Below the pieces are notes generated by a model. That model was not told the origin of the DNA. It searched no databases and saw only the letters and a program-made list of their open reading frames with translations. Position numbers and translations under genes: made by a program. This document shows positions 53,308 to 64,000 of a DNA stretch of 64,000 nucleotides, in pieces. The stretch is from Hericium rajendrae (taxonomy: Eukaryota; Basidiomycota; Agaricomycetes; Russulales; Hericiaceae): NCBI GenBank assembly GCA_033439255.1, contig CM065881.1, forward strand, positions 1,984,001-2,048,000. The letters run 5' to 3'. Every line of letters starts with the position of its first letter. Position 1 is the first letter of the stretch.

Positions 53308-55594
53308 ATGACCAGTCCTGTACCACAAGAAGGTCGCTTTCCTTTCTTATCTACGTCGTGTGCGCGCTCATCACGCGGGATTTCTGCCGCAGAGCTTCCT
53401 ATCCTTGAAGCAGTCATCAAGTTCGTATCGTCTATGCCTTCTCTCGTGTGCCTGTGGCTGACTCTAGGACAAACAGTATCCGGAATCGTCTGACAGCTCT
53501 CAAGAAAGATCGAGGGCAGTTTATCAAAGCTTCCGACGTCAATAATCTCTACCAATCTGTCATCAAACAAGGTGCGCGTCGTATCTTTGCTCAATTCGCG
53601 CAAATATCTCCCCGCTGCCTCAAACAATTCGTCTTCATTGATTGAAATCTTCCAGTTACCAAGCTTAATGACGTGCGGGACGATGAGACGACGTATAATA
53701 ACCGTTTGGACACCTTACTCGCCGATGTCTTCAACCTACTATCGCTTTTCTTCCTCACAATTGGGAAAACGAAGGAAGCGCCGGCCACTTACTCCCAGCT
53801 TGCCAGTATGAAGGTAAATTCACATCATTCTCCAAATCGCCGTTAGTATTCCATATCGGCCGAAGGGTTCAGTATGAATAGAGAGAAGTTCATATCTCTC
53901 TTTCTCCGCCGGAAACTGCCACCTTCCCCTGACGAGCCGTCGTATAAAGAAACTTCGGCATTACTCCCTCTGTTGCCTGACCCCCCACTTACACTTCCCC
54001 CCTCTAGCAAATCCTCGATCACATGAATGAGTCTGCCGTGTATAACGAGTCCGACCTCGCGCCATTCCACCGACGGCTCAATGAACTCCGTAATATCATC
54101 AAACACGATGCGGAGAGCGGGAAGCATCCCGAAGCCATGACCAAGCTGCTCGAACGGCAGCTGGGAGAATGCGGTGCGCATTTCTTTCGCAGCACCACCT
54201 GGCATGTTCCCCTGTGAAGCTTTGTCTGCATGTAATGTTAACTGACGGCTCCCCCTCCATTTCTGATGCCCAGAGTCAAAATTACGTTCACTCCAGGATT
54301 CTCTTTCCGTTCTCTCAGTCGAACTGATTCCAATACACGAGAAGCTGGTCAACATCCGGCGACGCCTCGTCGCCCTTGCTGCAAAAGAGGGTCCGGCCAA
54401 CAAGGCAGAGCTCAAGCCCTTCCAAGAGGAGCTACGAAAAATCGACTCGTTGAGTGCACGCGCCCTTCCCAGACTGCGTCATACTGATCGGGGTTTCGTC
54501 CACTGGCGCTTGTCCCCGCAACTTCTGACCCTCAACGCAATATTCTGACTTCCATTCCACCCGCCCACCCTCGTGTGTTATCACGCATTCCTCGTCTGAC
54601 CTGCAGTAAGCGCGTCGACGGCAAGTTTCTTGGGCCGGGGGGCATGGTGCCCCCGTCACAAGCCATCTGCTCCTCGCTTCTCGAGGAGTGCTTCGAGATC
54701 GTGCAGGAGATCCGGGCGCAGCAGGAATCCAAGAACGTCGCGACCTCGCTGAAGCCCATCCACGACCGCCTGCAGAGCATCCGCGCCGAGCTGGAGGGCC
54801 TCGCGCTCACGCACCGGTGGAGCCTGCGCGAAACCGACCTGTGGAATTATTCGCAGGCCCTGCAGGAGGTCGACAAGATGCGCATCGACGGCAAGTTCGT
54901 GGATTCGGAGGGGAACCAGCCTGCGGGGCAATATGTATGTTGAATCGATCGCTTCACTGATCCGGTGTCACTGATGCGGCGCGACATAGGTGCTGCTGTA
55001 CCTTCTGCGACGATGTTATGGCGTCATCTATCGATTGCTTTCCTCGAGCGAACCGGTGTCCGAAGAACTCATGCCTGTGGTACGTCACTTGTTGCAGTCA
55101 CATGTGCCAAACCTGTCTCACGCGACACAGGCGAACAAACTGTCGACAGTAAAAAAGTGTCTCAACGAAGTTCTCAAGTATGGCGGTCCTTTCAGTCCCC
55201 GTGATCTGTATCCTGTGCGTCCTGCTCCCTCTGTCCACATGTGTCATTTTGTTCTCGAATATGCCCGGGTACGGGTGCGGATCGTTGACTGACATTGCCG
55301 CGTAGTATCAACTAGCTCTGTATCAAATCGATTCCATGAGGAAAGATGGGAAGTTCGTGGGCGTCGACGGGAATGTACCGGAGGGCCAGGGCATCGTAAT
55401 GGCTCATCTAAACGAATGCCACGAATTGTTGGAGATGGTTCGTCGCCCTACTCACATTCGTTTTCACAGGAAAGGATTTCTGACATACATGTGCGCAGCT
55501 GAAGCAAGCTATGAACGAGAACGAAGAAGAGGACTACACGGAGGACGACGACGGCGCAGAAGACTCCGCGCTGACCTCAGACACGGGCGAGTAG
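53308..55594 (+). CDS. DUF2408 / UPF0662 family protein
   Basis: A conserved fungal protein of unknown function; the fission yeast member is cytosolic and nuclear. The start at 53308 gives MTSPVPQE, spliced to LPILEAVIK and then IRNRLTALKKDRGQFIKASD. Further exons give VTKLNDVRDDETTYNNRLDT and LLSLFFLTIGKTKEAPATYS, then ILDHMNESAVYNESDLAPFH and KLVNIRRRLVALAAKEG. The long exon at 54610-54930 has KRVDGKFLGPGGMVPPSQAI. The repeated module 'DGKF..(G/N)..P.GQ' occurs three times (54615, 54890 and 55340), showing an internal duplication. The C terminus is acidic (NENEEEDYTEDDDGAEDS) and ends at 55594. About eight introns. The function is not known. Confidence 0.88.
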
Positions 55595-56133
55595 CCGCAC
55601 CTTTTCCCTGCCCATATCCCTTTGTTCTACATCTGTCGCCTAGCCTCCTTCCCCCCGCGTTCTCAGTGCGGACTACGCAACGGAGCAGTCTCGTGTACAC
55701 TTTACCTGTACCCTTGTCGCACTAGACTTTCTTCCTTCCGTGGGCCACAACGGTGTACCGTATGTGCTTCCGGCTTCGTATCCACACACCCCTTATGCTA
55801 CTGTGTACACCTGAATCTGTCTGGTAGATTTTTGGAATTTCTTAGCTTCTCTTCACAATGAGAATGGAAATGATTCACTATACGCCCAAATTATGCGCGT
55901 CAAGAGAGGGCATTTCGGTCGACACGCGGCTCCAAGAGCAGCATTGCTGATCTATAATCCTTGTCGTTGACATCAAAGGCACATCATTCACTGCTTCACA
56001 CAAAATGAGAACCTCGAAAAGGGATATGTATTTTTGGATTCCACTACAGCAACCGTCGATCGTCTACACGAAACGCATTTTCCGGCCGTCAGGCGTCACG
56101 AAGCAGAGAGGAATACACTATGGACACGATAGT
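55595..56133. other. Convergent 3' flanks of DUF2408 gene and ATP1
   Basis: About 540 bp between facing stops, pyrimidine-rich on the + strand near 55600-55850. Nothing else seen. Confidence 0.6.
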
Positions 56134-58292
<2,159 letters not shown>

Positions 58293-58461
58293 GGAGGAGA
58301 GGGATGGAGACAGGAAAATGGGAGTCGTCGAGTGTACGGAGAGTGGTGGTCAACTTGGCCGAGCCCTCGCTTCCACTCAAAGTTCTCTCGTTCAGTCGGA
58401 GCTCCAATCTCGTCCCGGTTCAACGCGATCCTCCCGGCCGGCATCCTCTCCGTCACCACCA
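58293..58461. promoter_or_regulatory. Shared 169-bp promoter of ATP1 and bL21m, with CCAAT box
   Basis: Two genes for mitochondrial proteins start 169 bp apart and face away. A CCAAT pentamer lies at 58404-58408. In fungi the HAP complex binds CCAAT in respiratory gene promoters. No TATA box was seen. Joint control is inference. Confidence 0.6.
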
Positions 58462-58960
58462 ATGGCTGCCTTTCTCAGAGGTGAGTACCTGCTAGTGTAT
58501 CTGCTCACCGTCGCTCACGACGTCCACAGCGCTGCCATGGCGCCAGGGCATTAGGTCGCTGCACACAGAGGCCCCGTCCTCGACCACTCACGCGCTCTCC
58601 CTCATCAGCTCCCAACCGTCGAAATACGTGATTGCCTCCATCGCCGGCCGAAAGTATCTCCTCGCGCCCCGCGACCTGCTCACCGTTCCCCGCCTCAACG
58701 ACGTGCGCGTTGGCGATGTCCTCGCCCTCCGCCAGATCCACGAGGTCGGGTCGCGCGAATACACCCTTCGCGGGAACCCCCACATCCCGGGCGAAAGCGT
58801 GGCCGTCGAGGCCACCGTCGTAGAGCACACCAAGGGGAGGATGGAGACCATCTTCAAAAAGAAGCGGCGAAAGGGCTACGAGCGCACCATCCACCACAAG
58901 CAGACCTACACGCGTTTGCGGATAGGACCCATTGATATCCGTCTAGACCAGTCATCATAG
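58462..58960 (+). CDS. MRPL21: Mitochondrial large ribosomal subunit protein bL21m
   Basis: Exon 1 (from 58462) codes MAAFLR; an intron of about 49 nt joins to ALPWRQGIRSLHTEAPSST, giving an Arg-rich mitochondrial presequence. The mature part has SKYVIASIAGRKYLLAPRDL and VGDVLALRQIHEVGSREYTL, the bL21 beta-barrel, then SVAVEATVVEHTKGRMETIF. It ends in the family's RNA-binding block FKKKRRKGYERTIHHKQTYT and RLRIGPIDIRL. Stop at 58960. Convergent with PRP40, with only 91 bp between stops. Confidence 0.9.
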
Positions 58961-59051
58961 CATTTTGTATAATTCATATATTTCTCGGGCATATATCGTA
59001 CTACATGCTCATACCATGGCCGTCGCGAATAGCAAGAAAAAGATGAGAGTT

Positions 59052-62014
59052 TCATATTTCTCCTTCCTCAGGTGTCTCTGCTCGCACTGCAGGCTGAGGC
59101 GGACGCACTTCTTCCTTCGCTTCCTCCGCTTCGCGGTCATACCGAGGCCGCTGCAAAAGAATCCATCAGCAGAGCACTCAACTCGATAAACCATTTTCCT
59201 TACCTTCTCAGCCCTCTCCTCGTGCTTCTCTTCGAGGGGCAAATCCCTCTTCTCGCCCCCATCACCTCGAAACACCGACGCGCTCCGCTCCCTGTCCTCT
59301 CTATGTTCCTCGCGCCGCTTCCTGTCTTCCCGATCGGGCTCCCGGTGGTGCTTCGTCCCGCGGTACCCGTACCGATCGCGCTCGCGATCCTTATCCCTGA
59401 AGTCTCTGTGCGAGTCGCGGGAGCGGTCCCGGTCGCGCGGGTATTCGCGCGACGACCGGCGGTGCGCGTCGACATCTTCGCGTTCGCGGTGCGCGTACCG
59501 CGAGGTGCGGTCGCGGTCGTGATCGCGCACGTGGTCTCTGTCCCTATCGCGCTCGCGCACGTCGCGTTCCTTCTCTTTCTCTTTCTCCTTCTCGCGTTCG
59601 CGTTCGGGCTCGCGGTGGCTCGGCTCCTTGCGCCGCCGGCTCGTCGTAGACCCGCCGTCCTCAGAGATCTCGCGCAAGCGCTCCTGCAGGGTACGTCATG
59701 TTCGTCAAATCACAATGCGGCCAGAGTGAGGACACGCACCTTCTGTCTGCGTATGTACTTCGCGAACGCGGCCCGTCGCCCTTCGTCATCCAAGGCCTTG
59801 TACTCGGGCAGAGTCTCGATCAGTGGCACGGCCTACACTCATGTCAGCAGCTAAGAGATGGAAGCAGGAGGATCAACACACCTCTTCGTACGTTGCGTTG
59901 ACTTCGATCGCCGGGGTTACCTTCTTCATGGCGTACCGCAAGTCGTCCTGCATGTGCCGCTGCCGTCTTTCTGCCCGGCGCTTCTCGTCCGCCTGCTGCT
60001 TCGTCGCTTGCTCGCGCAGCTGCACATAGTCCACGTCAGTAAAGCACGTGCAAAATACCGGTGGAACGGCGTACGGTAATGAAAATGTCCTTTAACTCCT
60101 GCGTGCTGAGGTCATTCATCGAGGGATCCGTATCGGCCTTCATAACCTTCAAGAACTCTTCCTCCGTGGTCTCAGACGTCACATTGAACGGCTTCGGGCT
60201 CTCGCCATTCATCTTAACGTCCTCGCTCGGGATCGCGGCGTTGTGCCGCCTAATGGCAGACTCGACGACCGAAATCTTCGCGTCGAGCTTCTGGTCCAGC
60301 TCGTCCACGACATCCCAGAACAGCTCGATGGGGTTGGAACCAGGCTTACCGAGCAGCTCCAAATAGCGATCATCGTTGGCAAAGGTGGGATAGACGTGCT
60401 TCCACTTCGTGCGCGCTTTGATGTCGCCGGACTCCACGCGTTCACGCAGGAGAGCCTAATCTCACGATACGAGTGAGCAGTTGCATATGGGGAACTATGA
60501 GCAAATGAACGCTGACCTTGAAGCCTTCCCGGGCCTTGCGCTCACGACGCGTCTTCTCCATCTGCCTGCGCCGCATCTGCTCGTCAAATTCACGTTCGCG
60601 CACGCGACTGTAGTCCTCGAACGCAAGGAGGATATCAAGGTTAGGCAGCTTCTGGAGCTCCGGGTCCTGCTTCCACGCTTCGGAGTCGAGGACCAGCGCG
60701 TGCGCAGTGCGCCAGCGCGTCAGCACGTCCACCTCCAGCTGCTTGAACACCGACACGAGCTTCGACACCGCGCGCGTGCGCGATGCACGGCCTTCTTGCT
60801 AATCACGCAGTAGCGCATGTAAGCGGGGCGAATCTGGGCTGTAAATGAGACGACGCACCACTTCACGCTGTTTGAGTTCGGCGACATACTCTTCGAAAAT
60901 CATGCGCCGCTCCGCCTCGATCTTCGCCTGCTGCCAGATCGGATGCTGCGCGAAGAGCTTGTCGGCGGTCGCGAACGTCGTGTAGTGGAACACGTTCGGG
61001 TTGCCCTTGAGCATGTTGCGGATCGCAGGCCGGATCTTTCCCAGCCGCGCCTCGCGCTCCTCCTGCTCCTTCGCTCTGAGTGCATCGATGTACTGCTCCG
61101 CGCGTCAGCAGGTACCCAGTACTTGAGATGAAACACGCACTTTCTGGTACACAGCCTTTTTCTCACCCAGTGTGTTCAGCGCTTTGTACAACGGGTCCGT
61201 GATGATAGCACGCATCGTCTGGTCCCACGTCCAGTTCGGGTCGACACCCGCCTTGCGCAGCAGGTACGTGAACGCGCGCTCCCCCTCCTCGACGGTGGCG
61301 AAGCCGTTGTGCGGGATCGTCGGCTCGTCGGGGAGGTTCGGGCGTGGGGGCAACACAGTTGACGAGTTCAAAGGGAGCGCGGAGGGCACGCCGTTCTGCT
61401 CGGTGCCCGGCTGGCCCTGAGCAACGAGTGCGGTCTGCTGGACGGCTGGAGGCGCGGCGATCATTCCGGGTGCGCCGCTGTGGTGTCCGTCAGTGGTTTT
61501 CGGGGATGGGATGGCAAGTTTGCGTACGGGGCAGATGCAGGCGCAGCTTTTCCGTCTTTTTCCACCTTCTCCAGCAGGAGAAGCAGCTCGTCGGGCATAT
61601 CCCATTTTGACTCCTTCGACTGGGTCTGCAGAGGAGTTGACACCCATAAACTGAGACATAAGTTGAACACACGCACATTGTAGTAGTATTTCCGGCCGCC
61701 GGAGAAATACTCCTTCCACTGCGTTTGATTTAAGGCCCTCTGTCATGCCGGGCAAAGATGAAACGAGGAAACTGGTCATACTCATGAAGAACGCACCTCG
61801 AACGGAGTCTTAAGGTCTGTCAGGTATTGTAAGCTCCTGTTTCAAAGACGAGAGTTGACCCGGCGTACCATCTGGCTTCTCCCAAACACTTTCTCGCGTC
61901 CCGGTGTTAAACCAATATGTCCTCCCTTCCGGGTTCCTGTGCTCAGTCTACAATAACAAAATGAGTAATTTGGATTGTTGAGTAAATATTCTGCGTACTT
62001 ACCCAGACATTCAT
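59052..62014 (-). CDS. PRP40: PRP40, U1 snRNP-associated splicing factor
   Basis: PRP40 bridges the 5' splice site (U1) and the branch site during early spliceosome assembly. The start at 62014 codes MNVW, spliced over an intron of about 50 nt to [20 protein letters not shown] and VWEKPDG, WW domain 1. WW domain 2 follows as [17 protein letters not shown] and [13 protein letters not shown] (61720-61590). After a Pro/Ala linker come FF domains: [20 protein letters not shown] (about 61300), then [20 protein letters not shown] and [20 protein letters not shown] (about 60600), then [20 protein letters not shown] (60400). The C terminus (59680-59200) is a very long Arg/Asp/Glu/His alternating run, followed by a final intron and the ending [17 protein letters not shown] (stop at 59052). 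An ATTGG (CCAAT on this strand) sits 77 bp upstream. Confidence 0.93.
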
Positions 62015-62472
62015 TGTGTTCGGGCGTCCTTAGCAAGGAAAGGTGATGGTCGGGGTAGAGAGACGGAGAAGAAGGCACGGAGCGCTTGCTATTGGCGGGC
62101 CACAGGCCTCCGTCTATTAGCGTGTGAAGAGGTTACTACTTTTGGCCAACGTGGACGTGTCAACAAGCTGACGTTTCTCGAATCGAAATCTTTCAGCCTG
62201 CTTCAATTGTGCTAAGTAGCATAACTATCCTATCACTCACGCAATGCCATGAATTCCCGCATAACCCTTGTGGCTGCCATGTTCGACTCGAAGTTCAATC
62301 TCGCAGAAGCACATAGTACCAGCGTGCTCACTGCAATGCTTTTCGGTGGTTCTTCATAACTTATGAGAAGCAGACACAATTCGGTGGATACAACACACGT
62401 TGGCTTTCCAAGTATGCAAGATGGTTATATATGCAATGATGATTACTGGAATATATGCATACCAGAGCAACA
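62015..62472. other. Spacer: PRP40 promoter and RPF1 3' flank
   Basis: About 460 bp, fairly AT-rich in its right half. It holds the CCAAT box of PRP40 at 62091-62095. No gene is supported. Confidence 0.55.
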
Positions 62473-63945
62473 TCACAAAAAGAAAGTACGACGCGTAGTC
62501 TCCAACTCGGGCTATTATTAAGAAACAAATGAGCTCCAGTATCAGCGGCCTCCAACAGCAAAAGACACACCTTCCAAGCCCATTCGAGTTCATTGACCTT
62601 CGGTGGTACCTTTGCCTTAGACGTCGGCGCCGGCTCCTCTACATCCTTCTCCCCTTCCGATGGCGCATCTGCCTTGTCCATCTCCTCGTCTGCTGCTGCG
62701 TCCTGCTCTGCACGTTGCGCCAGGTCTTCAAAGTTGTCGAACTCAAGAGAAGGTGGAGCCGCGCCATAATCTTTGACGGCCGGTAACCCCTTTTTAATGG
62801 ATCGCAGCTTCAAAGTGAACCGCGGACCTATCTCCTGCAGTGCAACTTTCTCGGTCGAGCGGAATGCGTATCTGCGTGACGTGAGAAGACTCTTCAAGCA
62901 ATTCAGAAGGAATAGTAGGCTTACCGATGGCGTCTAAAGAATAGAAAATCGCGCTGATTATGGAGGGTGACCACTTGCCGGCCTTGAAATTCGGGAAGCG
63001 GTGGGAAGAACGTCTGGAACATCCGTCCTACTGAGTGGCCAAGTCGGGTAACGAAGTTGTTTAAGACAAGCTCGGGGTGATGTGGTGTTGCTCGTGCATG
63101 ACCCTACCGTCAGAATTTAAGTATGTACGGCAAGGAGAAACCCGGGGAATAGAAGGACTTACGAAAATCTTCTTGGTGAGTTCGATGGACGACAGCTTGA
63201 AATAAGCCGTAGGCCCATCGGGTAAATGGACCATAGTGATGGCATCTATCTCCAAATTAGCCAATCCACAGGATGAAAAAAGAATCACGCTCACTTGGCT
63301 TTTTGACATCCTCATTTACAACGATCAGGTTGCTGAAACCTCTGCCCGCCGCCCATCCCGCAATCCGCCCCATCTCAAAACCGCGCCCTTTAGGCCGCCT
63401 ATGAAACTCTGCACCCGGGAATATGCCGACAAGCTCATCGCAGAACTCGTATGATACTCGTGTTGCTTTTGGGGAGGTGGTGATTAGGACTTTTGGAGGA
63501 ATCGACGGATCGTCGGTTGAGGAAAAGTAGGATGCAAATGGGTCAGATGCAATATCTGCTGCAGACTCAGCAGAAGGTTGTTGGGATCCAGAAGCCTCGC
63601 CCAAAGGCTCATCTCCGACCTCAGTTTCAGTTGGAGGTTTCACAGACTTTAAAGACGAAGGGTCTGCAGTGAGGATGGATGGGTCGAACTCGCGCGTGTT
63701 ATCGAGTGTACGAGGGACATTTTCTGCTAAGCGTTTCTGAAAAACGTCCTGGTCAACTGTCACTCTAGTCATAATTATTTGAGTGGACATACTTTCTTAA
63801 CCAGAGGGTCGTTCGCTTCAACCTTGGCTAGAGCAAGCCGCTTCTGCAATTTTGCCTGGCCCTTCGCCCTCTTGTTCTTACGCGAGACCTCCTCGCGCTT
63901 GTGCTTGTTTTTAATGGACGATGGCTCGAATCTAGAAGTCGGCAT
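62473..63945 (-). CDS. RPF1: RPF1, Brix-domain ribosome production factor
   Basis: RPF1 is a nucleolar protein needed for 27S rRNA processing and 60S assembly. The start at 63945 gives a basic N terminus ([20 protein letters not shown]). After an intron come [20 protein letters not shown] and an acidic Ser-rich linker, then the Brix domain: [20 protein letters not shown] (about 63490), [20 protein letters not shown] and [12 protein letters not shown], followed by [20 protein letters not shown]. Then [20 protein letters not shown] and [20 protein letters not shown], then [20 protein letters not shown]. The last intron (about 62512-62570) joins ELEWAWK to [12 protein letters not shown], the invariant end of the family, with TGA at 62473-62475. 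Complete. Confidence 0.95.
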
Positions 63946-64000
63946 GATTGCAGGATAAATGAAGTCAATGCAACAAGCAGGACTGGCCAGGAAAACGAGG

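Noticed and set aside
59072-59854. A 260-codon open frame on the + strand
   Set aside because: It is the mirror of the Arg/Asp/Glu-rich tail of PRP40, with valine/alanine/arginine bias and no domain.

Overview
This is a nuclear contig fragment from a filamentous basidiomycete, most likely an Agaricomycete. Genes are packed head-to-head and tail-to-tail and are cut by many short GT..AG introns of about 45-65 nt. The products are typical fungal ones: a Zn-cluster-type transcription factor, Mus7/MMS22, the MSC2 zinc transporter, SUR2, a YANK kinase, a DUF2408 protein, tropomyosin and an F-box protein of the mushroom type. No transposase, reverse transcriptase, integrase, rRNA or tRNA gene was recognised. 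Exon junctions were inferred by eye from splice sites and conserved protein motifs.

Layout, left to right. 1-2002 (+): C-terminal part of a fungal-specific transcription factor. 2003-3037: CpG-free AT-rich island that swallows the 3' end of MMS22 (2733-6927, -). 7343-10326 (-): MSC2-type zinc transporter. 10625-11696 (+): SUR2 sphingoid base hydroxylase. 12068-13088 (-): MAK16. 13374-15367 (+): ZUFSP/ZUP1-type C78 peptidase, whose second half is a second CpG-depleted island. 15657-16459 (+): MCUR1/CCDC90-family protein. 16860-17668 (-): guanylate kinase. 17919-19674 (+): YANK kinase. 20266-21802 (-): YEA4-type nucleotide-sugar transporter. 22094-23531 (-): Nup53/Nup35. 24009-30118 (-): full ABCC transporter. 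30538-31653 (-): UCH-type deubiquitinase. 32124-33889 (-): ZPR1. 34174-38033 (+): ATP-dependent DNA ligase. 38432-40348 (-): F-box protein. 42477-44191 (-): hexose transporter. 44192-49001: gene desert. 49002-49679 (-): MsrB. 49878-51548 (+): TIM44. 52338-53018 (-): tropomyosin. 53308-55594 (+): DUF2408 protein. 56134-58292 (-): ATP synthase alpha. 58462-58960 (+): mitochondrial L21. 59052-62014 (-): PRP40. 62473-63945 (-): RPF1.

Most genes are housekeeping. Two divergent pairs encode mitochondrial proteins from one short promoter each (ATP1/bL21m and MsrB/TIM44). Two genes act in 60S assembly (MAK16, RPF1), and three act in genome stability or ubiquitin signalling close to it (MMS22, the ligase, the ZUP1-like peptidase).

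The most unusual signal is the pair of sharply bounded islands at 2048-3037 (no CpG in 990 bp) and 13975-15254 (2 CpG in about 1.28 kb). They are AT-rich, yet they carry exons of host genes rather than transposon remains. In the second island the peptidase still reads through with every family motif. In the first, MMS22 appears to stop short of its usual C-terminal region. A methylation- or RIP-like mutational process acting on host exons would explain the pattern, but that is inference.
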